Assembly: GCA_035708205.1 (NCBI GenBank)
Contig: DASSSY010000006.1
Coordinates: forward strand, 186,001 to 250,000
Length of the DNA: 64,000 bases
Direction of reading: 5' to 3'
From: DASSSY01 sp035708205
Lineage (GTDB): Bacteria; Bacteroidota; Bacteroidia; Chitinophagales; Chitinophagaceae
The notes under the pieces are model-generated. The model saw only the letters and a program-made list of their open reading frames with translations. It had not been told where the DNA came from and did no database searches. Position numbers and translations under genes: made by a program. Shown one piece after another: positions 1-10,900 of this stretch. The number at the start of each line of letters is the position of its first letter. Position 1 is the first letter of the stretch.

Positions 1-395
1 ATGATACAGGAACAGGAACGCTTGCGCGCTATCCTGCAGGTATGGCACCGGATAAGGAAGGCACGCTCATGTATGCCGATTTCATGCTGGAAGGCCAATG
101 GTTTGCCGCCATGGACAGTGCCCATGAGCATCATTTTCATTTTGATGAAGCTATTTCTTTCATGGTGCACTGCGAGACCCAGGAAGAAATAGATGACTAT
201 TGGGCCAGGCTCACCGCCGGTGGCAAAGCAATACAATGCGGTTGGCTGCGGGATAAATACGGCGTTGCCTGGCAGATCGTTCCGGCGATATTACCCCAAT
301 TGCTGCGGGGCGAGGACAAAGAGCGAGCCAAACGTGTCATGCAGGTGATGATGCAAATGGTCAAACTGGATATTGAGCAGCTTGAAAACGCATAA
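1..395 (+). CDS. VOC-family (PhnB/glyoxalase-like) protein, 5' end missing
   Basis: The reading frame is already open at base 3, so the gene starts left of the window and only its last 130 or so residues are seen. They match the C-terminal half of the PhnB-like VOC (glyoxalase/bleomycin resistance) fold: a GTLMYADF strand, an FMVHCETQEEIDDYW helix start, the GGKAIQCGWLRDKYGVAW strand-turn and a C-terminal helix with several Met and Lys. Proteins of this type in Bacteroidota are small cytoplasmic proteins of uncertain substrate, often annotated from the 3-demethylubiquinone methyltransferase-like domain. The first ATG in the visible part (base 42) lies inside the fold and is not taken as the start. 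Confidence 0.8.
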   Translation, partial: DTGTGTLARYPAGMAPDKEGTLMYADFMLEGQWFAAMDSAHEHHFHFDEAISFMVHCETQEEIDDYWARLTAGGKAIQCGWLRDKYGVAWQIVPAILPQLLRGEDKERAKRVMQVMMQMVKLDIEQLENA

Positions 396-515
396 TTTTA
401 AACGGTTTAAGCATAAATTTCTTTATGTGACAAATAATAACTGGCCTTGTCCCGATGGCTGGCAAGACCCGTTACGTTATCGTTATCTCTACGGACCTAT
501 AGACGTGAATTAAGC

Positions 516-1304
516 ATGACTAACAGTATTTTTTCTAGGAGCGCCTATGTCGATGCAAACGGTATAAAAATGTATTATGAATTGCATGGGAATGAAGGAA
601 GTCATATAGTATTGATACACGGTGGCGGCTCTACCATTTATACCACCTTTGGAAGGATCCTGCCCTTGCTGGCTGAAAACTACCGGGTTGTTGCCGTAGA
701 GCTGCAGGGGCATGGCCATAGTAGCGACAGGGATGCCCCGGAAAGTTTTGAGCAGGATGCCGATGATGTAGCCGTACTGTTGCACCATCTTCACATTGCT
801 AGAGCCGATATTTTTGGGTTTAGTAATGGTGGTAATACGGCCATGCAAATCGCCATCCGTCATCCGGGGATCGTGAATAAATTAGTGCTGGCTTCTACTT
901 TCTACCAAAGAGAAGGCTTGCCAACCGGGATGCTCGAAAGTATGAAACAGGCTACCTTAAATGATATGCCTGAGGTTCTGAGAAATGCTTTCCTGGAAAT
1001 AAACCCCGACAGGGAAAGATTGGCGGCCATGTTTAATAAAGACAGGGAACGTATGGTACATTTTGAAGACTGGAGTGATGAGATGCTCCGGTCCGTCACT
1101 GCACCGGCTCTGATCATAGATGGCGATAAAGATGTTATATCACCCGAGCATGCCGTTAAAATGTCAAGGCTCATGCCAAACTCAAGGTTATTCATTCTGC
1201 CCGCTGCGCATGGCAGCTATATAGGTGCCGCGGAGAGCCCGGCGGCGGGTAGTTGTGCAATTACGGCGACACTAGCCGTGATTAATGATTTTTTAGCATC
1301 CTGA
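516..1304 (+). CDS. alpha/beta hydrolase
   Basis: A 262-residue alpha/beta-hydrolase fold protein. Visible landmarks are the oxyanion-hole HGGGST motif (about residue 36), the nucleophile elbow GFSNGG with the catalytic Ser, an acidic IIDGDKD strand near residue 210 and the catalytic His in PAAHGSYIG near the C-terminus. The substrate cannot be told from sequence; relatives are generic carboxylesterases or peroxidase-like hydrolases. The ATG at 516 is preferred over the longer frame beginning at 447, because the extra 23 residues are not hydrophobic enough for a signal peptide and homologues normally begin shortly before the first beta strand (here ANGIKMYYE). It is convergent with the DUF349 gene and stands alone. 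Confidence 0.8.
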   Translation: MTNSIFSRSAYVDANGIKMYYELHGNEGSHIVLIHGGGSTIYTTFGRILPLLAENYRVVAVELQGHGHSSDRDAPESFEQDADDVAVLLHHLHIARADIFGFSNGGNTAMQIAIRHPGIVNKLVLASTFYQREGLPTGMLESMKQATLNDMPEVLRNAFLEINPDRERLAAMFNKDRERMVHFEDWSDEMLRSVTAPALIIDGDKDVISPEHAVKMSRLMPNSRLFILPAAHGSYIGAAESPAAGSCAITATLAVINDFLAS

Positions 1305-1352
1305 AGCTCAATATAACGAGGGAGATGTAGTTGAAACCGATTGGGTTTTTAT

Positions 1353-3026
1353 TCATGATACGGGATTAAAGGTCTCTTCACTGCCTTCTGTATGATCAGA
1401 ATCCTTTTCAACAGGCTTGGTATTCTGGCTTCTGCCCCGTTCTTCAATCTGTTTTTTCGAATCGGTCAACGCCGCCAGCTGCTGTTCAACATCTTTTATT
1501 TTGGCTTCCCGGGAAGGCATTCTTTTTTCAAGATCTGTAATCAAACCGGTCAGGTGATGGCGTAATTCCAGGTCCTTTGAGGTCATCCCATTCGTATTGA
1601 GCAATGATTGTTTGAAATCTTCCAGGTTAACGGCGTCTTCAGCCTGCTCTTCTTTCAGTTTATGCAGAAACTGCCTGGTTTGATGAATTCTGCTTTTTAA
1701 ATTTTCTGTGAATTTAGCTTTACGCGCCTCCCGGGCGGCATCCTTCTTTGCAAAGAAATGTTTTCTCGCCGAAAGAAACCGCATCCAGATCTCTTCACTT
1801 TTCTCCCTGGGCACTGGTCCCGTTTTTTTCCATAGTGACATTAATTTATTCATTTCGTTGGTAACAGACTCCCAGTTAGGAGAGTCTTTCAACGATTGTG
1901 CCTTTTCGGCTAATTCTTCCTTTATGGCCAGGTTCTCCGCCTGTTTTGTTTCAATTTCTTTCCTGTTTTCCCGGCGGGCGTTATAAAAGCAATCCCTTGC
2001 GGCCTGCAGGCGCTGCCAAATCTCATCTGACCTTTCATAAGGTACTTTCCCGATAATTTTCCATTTGGCCATGATGACATCAAATGCCGCAGCCGTTTCT
2101 TTCCAGGTGGTTTGGTCCTTCAGGGTTTCCGCTTCTTCTACCAATTGAAGTTTCCGCGCCAGATTTTCTTCCTGTTCTTTTTTTGTTTGTTCAAAATAAG
2201 CTGTCTTCCGGCTAAAAAAGGTATCTCTTGCTTTTTGAAAACGCGCCCAAAGCTCATCATTTTTTTCCAACGAGGGAACATGACCAATATCCTTCCAGCG
2301 TTCAAACAACTCCTTAAATGCTTCGGTGGCTTCATGCCATTTTTCGGAACCGGCCCATGATTCAGCCTGATCGCAGACCTCCATTTTCCAATCCAGATTT
2401 TGCATCAGCGTCTTATTCTTATCCGCGATCAGCTCCTGTTTATTTTCATAATAAGCATTACGGGCCTTTTCGATTCTTTGCCATAAAGCGTCATTCTTTT
2501 CCTTTTCCACTACCGGCGCCTGCTTCCATTCTTCCAGCAAGACATCCCATTCTTCTTTTTTAACCCCTTCCGCCTGGCGCATGCCCTCCGCCTTTTCTGC
2601 AATTGCCAGCTTTATTGAATAGTGGGCATCATAAATAGCCTGGATATCACTTTCCATCTTCCGCAGATCGGTATCAATTTTTTCAAAATTACCGAGCGCC
2701 TGCAAATGATCCACAAAATGGCGATAGCGACTAAGAGCAGCGGCTAAATGCAACTTTTCCGGCTGTTGTTGCCAGTCCGCCTTTAAGGCTTCCAGCTGGT
2801 TTATGGCTTCTTCAAACTTTGATTCCATGTCCTGAATGGCAGCCTGGAAACCATCTGGTGTCAGACTGGCAATTGCCCGTTCTTTCCCGGTTACTGATGA
2901 CTTCAACACAAGAACATTATTGTCTGTAAGTTGATAAAGGCATTTCCAGTCAACATTCAGCGCCTGCCATTGCTCTTTTACCGATTGCTTGTTTTCTTCC
3001 TGTCCCATATTATTTTGTACGTCCAT
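1353..3026 (-). CDS. DUF349 repeat protein
   Basis: A 557-residue, highly charged, mostly helical protein. At least four DUF349 units of about 70 residues can be seen, each with the pattern W-x4-6-K-x2-G-x-VP followed by ELW-x-RF-x2-AR-x2-FF; the first unit is divergent (APVVEK instead of GxVP). The N-terminus and the C-terminal 100 residues are coiled-coil-like (many E, K, Q). No signal peptide or membrane segment. DUF349 proteins are widespread in Bacteroidota and Actinobacteria, and their role is not established. It is a single-gene unit on the minus strand, ending 48 bases from the convergent hydrolase gene. Confidence 0.85.
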   Translation of the reverse strand: MDVQNNMGQEENKQSVKEQWQALNVDWKCLYQLTDNNVLVLKSSVTGKERAIASLTPDGFQAAIQDMESKFEEAINQLEALKADWQQQPEKLHLAAALSRYRHFVDHLQALGNFEKIDTDLRKMESDIQAIYDAHYSIKLAIAEKAEGMRQAEGVKKEEWDVLLEEWKQAPVVEKEKNDALWQRIEKARNAYYENKQELIADKNKTLMQNLDWKMEVCDQAESWAGSEKWHEATEAFKELFERWKDIGHVPSLEKNDELWARFQKARDTFFSRKTAYFEQTKKEQEENLARKLQLVEEAETLKDQTTWKETAAAFDVIMAKWKIIGKVPYERSDEIWQRLQAARDCFYNARRENRKEIETKQAENLAIKEELAEKAQSLKDSPNWESVTNEMNKLMSLWKKTGPVPREKSEEIWMRFLSARKHFFAKKDAAREARKAKFTENLKSRIHQTRQFLHKLKEEQAEDAVNLEDFKQSLLNTNGMTSKDLELRHHLTGLITDLEKRMPSREAKIKDVEQQLAALTDSKKQIEERGRSQNTKPVEKDSDHTEGSEETFNPVS

Positions 3027-3137
3027 TAATAGCTCCTTAATGTTCCCGGCCTAAAAATATTTCTTTTCCTGATGGATAAAAATAGAAGTTTTTTTCTTAA
3101 TAGCAAAAGAACATCGGAACGGTTCTGCGCTATATAT

Positions 3138-3178
3138 GTGAAAACAGCCTTGCATATTCGGGGCAAGGCTGTTTTCAC
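3138..3178 (-). terminator. hairpin terminator downstream of argS
   Basis: A perfect 16-bp stem (3138-3153 with 3163-3178, sequence GTGAAAACAGCCTTGC) and a 9-base loop lie 18 bases beyond the argS stop codon. The T-rich tract sits on the plus-strand side, so the hairpin may work more by structure than as a classical U-run terminator for the leftward argS transcript. Confidence 0.6.
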
Positions 3179-3195
3179 GTTTTTTATTAATTGGA

Positions 3196-4983
3196 TTACA
3201 TTCTTTCAGGTGCCTGAATACCCAATAAGAACAAGGATTTTTCCAAAATGGTCCTGGTCAGCAGGGCAATTCGTAGCCGTAACAGCTTTTTTGAGCTGTT
3301 TTCCGCCCTGATCACGCTATGCTGGTCAAAAAAAGAATTAAAAGATTGCGCCAGTTTGAACGCGTAATTACAAACCGCTGCCGGGTTATATTCCCGCGCT
3401 GCTTGCTCCAAAGCTACGGGAAACTGTTCTAATTGCAGTAACAATTTCTTTTCAAGGGGAAATAAAGATTCGTCTTCCGGAATAATGTCATTTTCCGGTG
3501 TTCCAACTTTCCGGATAATGGAATTTATCCGCGCATGGGCATATTGTATAAAAGTCGCCGTAAAGCCATGCAGGTCGATCGATTCTTTCGGATCAAAGAT
3601 CATTTTCTTTTTGGGGTCCACCCGCAACAGATAAAATTTCAGCGCTCCCAGGCCGACCTGGCTATATAAAGCCTGTAATTCTTCATTACTAAATCCCTCG
3701 GTCTTACCTGATTCTTCGGATTGCTGACCGGCCAGCGCTATCATTTCAGCAATCATATCATCCGCGTCTACAACCGTCCCTTCCCGGCTTTTCATTCTCC
3801 CGGAGGGTAATTCCACCATTCCGTAGGATAAGTGAAAGATACCGTCAGCGCAGGGCTCATGCAGCTTTTGTAAAATCAGTTTCAGCACCTGCATGTGATA
3901 ATTTTGTTCATCGGCAATAACATAAACCGATTGATCCATGCCGAAGTCACTATACTTGAGGCGTGCTGTTCCAAGGTCCTGGGTCATATAGACGGATGTG
4001 CCATCGGCGCGCAGCAATAGTTTTTCATCTAAACCGTCAGCGCTAAGGTCGATCCAGACCGAACCGTTTTCTTTAGTAAACAAAATGCCGTTCCGTAAAC
4101 CCTCAGCCACCATTCCCTTACCTAATAAGTAAGTCTCGCTTTCATAATAGACCTTATCAAAATCAATGCCTAAAGCCTGGTAAGTCTTATCGAAGCCTTC
4201 GAGCACCCAGCCATTCATAGTTTTCCATAATTGACGCACTTCAGCATCGCCATCCTCCCAGCGACGTAATAAATCCTGTGCTTCCAGAAAAATGGGTGCT
4301 TGCTTTTCGGCCTCATCCTTACGGACACCCTGGGCCACAAGCCCTTCGATTTCTTCTTTGTAAACATCATTGAATTTGACGTAATAATCACCAACAAGAT
4401 GGTCGCCTTTGATACCGGTATTTTCCGGGGTAGCGCCCCCGGCATAGCGCATCCAGGCAATCATGGATTTACAGATATGAATGCCCCTGTCGTTAACCAA
4501 ATTGGCCTTTATGACCTCAATGCCCTGGTATTTGAGAATTTCAGCCACCGACCAGCCTAAGAAATTATTGCGCAGGTGGCCAAAATGCAAAGGTTTGTTG
4601 GTGTTGGGCGATGAATATTCGATCATCACCTTGCGGCCATTTTTCGGCACCTGTCCGATAATGTTGTTGTCAAAATTCTGGTGAAGGAACGTCAAGAGGT
4701 ATTTGTCCGTTATGGTTAGATTCAGAAAGCCCTTTATCAGGGAAAATGAGGCGATCCATTCGTAGTTGCTCACCAGGAAATGCCCAAGTTTATGCCCGAG
4801 TTCATCGGGGGGCAGTTTCAATCTTTTGACGAAAGGAAATAATACGACGGCAAAATCACCCTCAAATTCAGGCTTTACCTCGTTCACTAAAATGTCTTCA
4901 GGCCGGATATCCTGCTCTTGTGCCATGTTCTTTAAGCCCGCACAGGCAGCCTGTTTTATCCCCGATACAATAGAGCCCATCAC
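3196..4983 (-). CDS. argS: arginyl-tRNA synthetase
   Basis: A class I aminoacyl-tRNA synthetase charging tRNA-Arg in the cytoplasm, 595 residues, the usual size for bacterial ArgS. It shows the N-terminal additional domain, the HIGH-type signature as HFGH in SSPNTNKPLHFGHLRN (residues 133-136), a KMSK-equivalent loop (SGRMKSREGT) and the C-terminal anticodon-binding helical domain ending PERM. The gene begins with two consecutive ATG codons (4983 and 4980) and either may be used. A -7/-33 promoter lies 24 bases upstream, consistent with this start. It is transcribed alone. Confidence 0.97.
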   Translation of the reverse strand: MMGSIVSGIKQAACAGLKNMAQEQDIRPEDILVNEVKPEFEGDFAVVLFPFVKRLKLPPDELGHKLGHFLVSNYEWIASFSLIKGFLNLTITDKYLLTFLHQNFDNNIIGQVPKNGRKVMIEYSSPNTNKPLHFGHLRNNFLGWSVAEILKYQGIEVIKANLVNDRGIHICKSMIAWMRYAGGATPENTGIKGDHLVGDYYVKFNDVYKEEIEGLVAQGVRKDEAEKQAPIFLEAQDLLRRWEDGDAEVRQLWKTMNGWVLEGFDKTYQALGIDFDKVYYESETYLLGKGMVAEGLRNGILFTKENGSVWIDLSADGLDEKLLLRADGTSVYMTQDLGTARLKYSDFGMDQSVYVIADEQNYHMQVLKLILQKLHEPCADGIFHLSYGMVELPSGRMKSREGTVVDADDMIAEMIALAGQQSEESGKTEGFSNEELQALYSQVGLGALKFYLLRVDPKKKMIFDPKESIDLHGFTATFIQYAHARINSIIRKVGTPENDIIPEDESLFPLEKKLLLQLEQFPVALEQAAREYNPAAVCNYAFKLAQSFNSFFDQHSVIRAENSSKKLLRLRIALLTRTILEKSLFLLGIQAPERM

Positions 4984-5006
4984 TTCTGGTTTTTATTATT
5001 GAAGCG

Positions 5007-5038
5007 CAAAGATAAAATTTATTTCAACAGAGGGTCTT
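5007..5038 (-). promoter_or_regulatory. argS promoter (Bacteroidota -33/-7 type)
   Basis: Read on the minus strand, TATCTTTG (5007-5014) fits the TAnnTTTG -7 consensus. A TTG core of a -33 element lies at 5035-5037, with 20 bases between. It is 24 bases from the argS start. Confidence 0.55.
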
Positions 5039-5067
5039 TGCGGGGTCACCGGGGCTCACAGCCCGGC

Positions 5068-7971
5068 TTAGGTATTATCGTTATCCTCATTATCGCTCTT
5101 ATCCTCATGCTCACACAAAAAAGCATAAGGCGAATAGACACAGTATTTCCCGATCGGATTATGGGCGAAATCGTTTTCCAACAGGCAAATACGGCCGATT
5201 AACCGGCCTAAATGATCTTCAAAATGTGTCATCATTTTATCCTGTTCCGGAATTTCTCCCTGAAACTCAAGCCGCGTCTGGCCTTTCACGATATTTTTAA
5301 GAATGTACAAATGCGTTTCTGGGATATGGCCGTGAGCTTTGTAATACAAAAAAGCGTAAAACAAAGCCTGGAAAGCCGCAGGATTGTGTTTTGCCCCAGA
5401 GGAAAACAGTGTAGCTAAATCTTTGACCTCTAGGCTGTCGGTGCCCGTTTTGTAATCCACTATGCGCAATTTGCCGTTAGCTTCATCAATGCGGTCTATT
5501 CTGGCGAAAAAATTTACTTTTTCTGTGCGCCCGTTTTCCGAAAGCACCAGCGGGACGGACATTTGGTAATCTTTTTCCAAGCCGAGGATGCGGAAAGGTG
5601 CCACATGCTCTTTATCATGACGAAGAAGGAGCCGTACGTTTTCCAAAACAATTTTCTCCGCGATCTGCCATCGACTGTCGGGTTGACACGCTTTGAAAAT
5701 GCCTTTTGTGAGCACTTTCCGGAGGGATTCCCGGCAAATTTGCGGCAAACCGTTCTCCATGGCTTTTATGTCTTCCGCGCTGACCGGAGCGCCGCTTTTT
5801 TCGAATGGGCGATAGAGCTCCTGCATAACATCGTGCAGGGTAGTTCCCAAGATCTGTGGCGCGAGAGGCTCAGGAGTGTCGGGCGTTTCGGGCAGGCGCG
5901 CAATGTACCTGGCAAAAAACTGTCTTGGACAATCTAAAAAAGTTTTCAAAGCCGACGCCGAAAAACTTTTACCGTTTTCGGTAAAATGATCGTTTAACAG
6001 CTGCTGTACCTCATCTGTTTTGGGCAGTGAAGCTTTGATATTACTCTTTTCTACCGGGCCCGGTGTAAAGCCATAAAGGCGGTATGACATCGTTATCCGG
6101 CTTTCAAAGGCCAGCTGACGGATATAACGGCTGATTTCCCCGTCCGAATTGCTATCGACTAATTGATTGTAAAATACATGAATCCTGTCGGCTTTCTGGC
6201 AGAGCCTGTAAAATAAATAGCTCGACAAGGCATCCTTATCTTCCCGCAACGGCAGGCCGAATGCCTGCCTGAGGGATTCAGGGATAAAGCTGTTCTGCTG
6301 GCTATGCCCCGGCAATGCTCCCTCATGAGCACCCAGCCAGTATACTTCGTCAAAATCCAGGCAACGGCTTTCGAGCATTCCCATGATTTGCAGACCTTCC
6401 AAAGGTTCGCCTGTCACGGGAGCGGTCAGGCCGGACAGGCATCGCCGGATCAGCCGAAGGGCCAAAGGCAGGCTGAGTGCGCCCTGATATTTCTCCAATT
6501 GGTCCTGCAACTTATTGAGTTCCTGATACACCCGAAGCATTAAATTGGCTTCAATGTTTTTGAGCCGGCCGGTATTTTTTTGGTCTTCCAAATGCAGGCT
6601 CATAAGCTGTTGCAACGCCCCGATGCATGAGCCCCCGTCCGGGTACCGGGAAAAGAAAATCCTGGTCCCGTCATTGTATTGCCGAACGGTTGACCCAAGC
6701 TGTTCCGGCGGAACAGAAGCGCATTTTTGAAGAAAGATTTCCGCTCCCGTATTCATGAATCCTGGTAGCCCTAAGCCAGTAAATTGCCATAAATCCTTTT
6801 CAGAAAAGGGGAATTGCTTCTCCGTTGACCCATTGATTTTTTCCTGGAAATCCAACCACAGGTTGATGATGCCAAAGGTTTGGGATTGCCGGATGGGCAG
6901 GCCCATGGTAATATTCAGGATTTCGTTCTCCGGCAGGCTTTGCAGGGTTGGGATCAACAGGGTTTCGTCGGCAAGGATAATAGCGCGTTTTTCCGGGTCG
7001 GCCGTCTTTTCTTGTAAGGCGGCTTGGTCATTGAGTTGGAAAAACAAGGTTTTGGCTTGTGCAGAGAACCCATCCACGGGATAGATCATAAGTTGCTTAT
7101 CCGGGCGGTTTAATCTTTCTGGAAAATCGCCTAAAGCGTTTTTAAGCCCGAATTCCTTAAGGTTTCTTCTCAGGAACATTCCGGCTTCCTGCATCCGGTC
7201 TTTAAAATAATAATCATCGCCATCAAAATAAAACACCGCTTTTCCATCATCCTGCCAGCGTCTGAAAAGCTTGGCCTCACACCGGTTCAGGGCATTAAAT
7301 CCGACAAAGGCGACACATTGATAAGCGTTGATAAAATCAGGGTTATCGGCATGCCCTTCGGCCAGGTGGCGGTAAACTTTAGCGATACCGGTCAGTCTTT
7401 TTTCAGCCAGCTGCCGGTCAAATCGCCGGTACAGGCGAGGCAGGCGTTGCCATAATTCGATAAATTTTTGTTGTATGTCCGATTGTCTTTCCGCTGAAAA
7501 AGAAGCCCAGAAATGCTTTATGAAAGCTTGTTGCTCTTTTGTGAATTCATGGAATTGCTGGCGGATTTCGCCTAAATCCTTGAGCTGTGAATAAAGCGTT
7601 TCCGGATTGACCAGTTCATAATCGAGTTGGTCAAAATCAGCTAAAAGTGTCTGGCTCATCGGGTAAAAAAAATCAGGGCTCACCGGTTCTTTTTGTTCGT
7701 CCGCCAATAAGTGATTATAACTGTCCAGCAGCATAAAAAAGCGGCTGATGTCATGCGCGATGGCCCTCTCGGTGCTCAGTGTCATAAATTCCTGTACGGT
7801 CAGCATTTCCGGGCTGATCATTGTTCGCCCATACACTTCCGCAAGGTATTTTTTAAGAAAGACCGTAGGCCTTTTGTTGTTGAAAACAACGGCGATATTG
7901 CCGATCTGGTCGCCAAAACGGATTTTTAGGTCTTCTGCAACCCGGAATAAAAATGAAGTATGATGAGTCAT
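5068..7971 (-). CDS. AddB-like PD-(D/E)XK nuclease of the DNA-repair helicase-nuclease complex
   Basis: A 967-residue protein encoded just after the UvrD/AddA-type helicase, probably the second subunit of an AddAB-type double-strand-end resection enzyme for RecA-dependent repair. The N-terminal two-thirds is a degenerate helicase-like region without a convincing Walker A. The C-terminal 300 residues form a RecB-family nuclease: SASALKTFLDCPRQFF with a Cys at about 679, LHDVMQEL with the conserved His, then RIDRID and IVDYKTG (about 836) supplying the catalytic Asp and Lys. AddB proteins usually pin this domain with four cysteines on a 4Fe-4S cluster; here the C-terminal group reads CVYSPYAFLC (944-953), with Ser where a third C-terminal Cys is expected. 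It starts 3 bases after the helicase gene ends. Confidence 0.8.
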   Translation of the reverse strand: MTHHTSFLFRVAEDLKIRFGDQIGNIAVVFNNKRPTVFLKKYLAEVYGRTMISPEMLTVQEFMTLSTERAIAHDISRFFMLLDSYNHLLADEQKEPVSPDFFYPMSQTLLADFDQLDYELVNPETLYSQLKDLGEIRQQFHEFTKEQQAFIKHFWASFSAERQSDIQQKFIELWQRLPRLYRRFDRQLAEKRLTGIAKVYRHLAEGHADNPDFINAYQCVAFVGFNALNRCEAKLFRRWQDDGKAVFYFDGDDYYFKDRMQEAGMFLRRNLKEFGLKNALGDFPERLNRPDKQLMIYPVDGFSAQAKTLFFQLNDQAALQEKTADPEKRAIILADETLLIPTLQSLPENEILNITMGLPIRQSQTFGIINLWLDFQEKINGSTEKQFPFSEKDLWQFTGLGLPGFMNTGAEIFLQKCASVPPEQLGSTVRQYNDGTRIFFSRYPDGGSCIGALQQLMSLHLEDQKNTGRLKNIEANLMLRVYQELNKLQDQLEKYQGALSLPLALRLIRRCLSGLTAPVTGEPLEGLQIMGMLESRCLDFDEVYWLGAHEGALPGHSQQNSFIPESLRQAFGLPLREDKDALSSYLFYRLCQKADRIHVFYNQLVDSNSDGEISRYIRQLAFESRITMSYRLYGFTPGPVEKSNIKASLPKTDEVQQLLNDHFTENGKSFSASALKTFLDCPRQFFARYIARLPETPDTPEPLAPQILGTTLHDVMQELYRPFEKSGAPVSAEDIKAMENGLPQICRESLRKVLTKGIFKACQPDSRWQIAEKIVLENVRLLLRHDKEHVAPFRILGLEKDYQMSVPLVLSENGRTEKVNFFARIDRIDEANGKLRIVDYKTGTDSLEVKDLATLFSSGAKHNPAAFQALFYAFLYYKAHGHIPETHLYILKNIVKGQTRLEFQGEIPEQDKMMTHFEDHLGRLIGRICLLENDFAHNPIGKYCVYSPYAFLCEHEDKSDNEDNDNT

Positions 7972-7974
7972 GCT

Positions 7975-10900
7975 TTAATCAATTTCTAATAATTCTCCCT
8001 GAAAACCATAAAACAGCCAGCCCCGGACATCCGGGAATCCCATTTCCCTGAATAGTTTAATGTAGAATTGCATTTGCTCTATATGCTCTTCCCGTTCTTT
8101 TCCCGTAAACTTATAATCTATAATTAGAGTTTCCGCGGCGCGTAGCAACACTTTGTCCGGACGATGCACCATTCCGCCCGGGGCGATGATGTCCCGCTCG
8201 TTTAAAAAACGTCCCGGCCGGTTCAGTAAAGCACTAAGCTCTTTATGTGATAATACCTTCATCACGGTATCCCGGATAACCGCTAGCTCGTTTTCCGAAA
8301 ACCATCCCTCCTGGTATAATTTGTTGATTTCTTCAGCTACTTTATGTAGCTCATGGCAGCGGGAAAGCAGCTCGTGTGCAGCTATGCCGATGCGGATGTT
8401 TTGATCATTGTTTAAGCGCTCCAACTGGCTCCTGCCTTCTTTTTGCCATTGTTGGTTAAGATGTTCCGCTAACGGATAATAGGTCAATGGCGTATCCGGC
8501 TCCCGGGGTCCCTGTTCTAAAGTCGATTGTTCAAATGATTCTTCGGGAAATATGAGTTTCCGTTGTTCCGTTAGTTCAAAAGCCGCCAAAGCATTAATGA
8601 TCGCCTCTCCTGCTACAAAATTGCTTTCTTTACTGTCATTTTTAAAGACCGGAAGGCAAAGGCATAAATGATGCCTCACCCTTGTCATGGCGACATACAG
8701 TGTGTTTAAGCCGTCCATAAAGCTAAAAAGCTGCTCAGTAAAGTATTGGTTTTTCAGCAAGCTGCCGGCAAATTTCTTATCATTTTTTAATGGGGCTTTT
8801 TGCAGGATATCAAATGGTGTGCCGGCCATGCTCGCCCAGATAATATCCTTATCGCTTCCCGCAAATTTCCAATGCAAATAAGGTATCAGTACGACATCAA
8901 AGGCCAGGCCTTTTGATTTATGAATGGTCATGATCTTAACAGAATGGCTATCCCCGGAGGCCGGCAGAGACAGGTCGTATTGCGCATCCCACCATTCCAG
9001 GAATGCCGCCAGGCCGTTAGCGCCATCCGCGGTAAACCGGGCAATATGGTCCCGGAAGCAAAGCAGGAAGGGCAAGGCTTCGGCGTTCTTATCAATGCCG
9101 TAGGTTTTGATCAGTTCCTCCGTTAAGACCGGCAGCGGTAATTGCAAAAAATATTCCGGCTGCCGGCAAAGCTTTCCGGGTAAATAACCGGTCAGGTTCT
9201 TTAAGTCCAGCCGGCCAATGCGCAGCCATTCGTTCGTTCCCAGGGGTGGCAAATCGGCTGAAAGCCTTCTCAGCAGCCAGATACAATGAATAGCGTCCGG
9301 CAGAAGCCGCCCGCTTAAATTTTGTAACAACCGGAAGGTGTGGATGAGCAATTGAATGGCGGTGTTATCTTTCAGTAAGAGTGCATCGCCAGAAATAATG
9401 TTATAGCCGGCGGCCCGGCTTTGTTGATCAGCCTTTAAAAAGCTCAACAGCCGGCGGGCTTCCTTATTGGTACGCACCAGGATACCGATCTGCCCCGCGT
9501 GATACCTTTTCTCCATAATCAGCCAGCGATGTAACCTGTCCGCGATTTGCCGGTTAATTTTAAGCTCGGTATCCTGTTCCCATCCCCGTTGGCGGGAATC
9601 GACCGCAATTTCCATCCAGTCCACAATACCTTTCTCCACCTTAGCATCATCAGGCAGTTGCTGGCGGACATCATCATACGCCCTTTGAATAATGGTATCA
9701 TATTGCCGGGCCTGCCAGAAATCCTTATACAACGCCGGTCCCCCGCTGCGCTCAACCGATAGGTTGAGCTGTTCCTGTAACCATCGGGCCAAAAATGTGA
9801 AGACATAATTGTTGAAGTTGATGATGTTTCCATCGCTTCTGAAATTTGTCTGGAGCGAGGCGGTGCTGATAAATGCTTTACCCAATGCTTCTTCGGCTTT
9901 GTGGAGCAGGATTTCCCAATTGCCGCCGCGCCAGCGATAAATACTTTGCTTTACATCCCCGACTATCAGCTGCTCTACCATGTCACCTTTGGCAGAAGCC
10001 AAAGCATTTTTAACCAAAGGGCGGAAATTCAGCCATTGGTTTTCGGAAGTATCCTGGAATTCGTCAAACAGAAAATGCTGATACCGGTTCCCTGTTTTTT
10101 CCCAAATAAAAGAAGGGTTGTCCTCCATGTCACGGGTAATGCCCTTCAACAGATGGGTGGCATCGCTGATCAGCAAAAGGCGATTGGCGACCCGGTAATC
10201 TTTCAATAGGCCACTCATTTCCTTCATCAGCCGCAAATAATATAAATTGGCTTCTACGGCCAGCGCCAGGTTGTAGGATTCAATGCCTCCATCATAGACA
10301 CTTTTCAACCGGTCAAGCGCAGGATTCAGGAGATGATAAAACCGTTCCTGTTCCGTGCTGGATTTCTTATTGAACCAATTTTCGCAATTACCCGGCAGGG
10401 ACAGAAAAGCGGCCTGTTGCTTTTCCGTTGCTTTATCAAAGAAATATTGACTGTCCTTTGTCAACAATCGGACAGGGTTGGTTTTGTCCCGTTTGAAGAA
10501 ATTGTCGCCCGGATCTTGATCCAGAAAGATTTTTTGCGCTGCGTCAAAAGCGGTTCTAAAGTCTTGCCTGAAAGCGGATTTAATAGCGGCTGCCTGCTCC
10601 TTGACCTTGCTGAACAAGGTTTCATCCCCATATTGGCTAACGGCTTCATCAAAAGACTGGAAATTTTCCGAAAAGATCTCCATGCCCAATGATTGCAGGC
10701 TTGTATGATAATTCCAGGACTGTCCGTCATTGATCCGTTCTTTTGCCCGTTCAATAATCCATTCCAAAAGGTTAGGATTGTCATCCATCGATTCGTAAAG
10801 CGCATCTGTCAAATCCCTGACTACCTGCCGTAAATTCAGCGTTACCTGGTAATCGGCATCAATACCCAGCTCAAAGGTAAAGCTGCGAATGATCTGTTGC

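Noticed and set aside
447..515. Longer N-terminus of the alpha/beta hydrolase
   Set aside because: The 23 extra residues look neither like a signal peptide nor like the fold.
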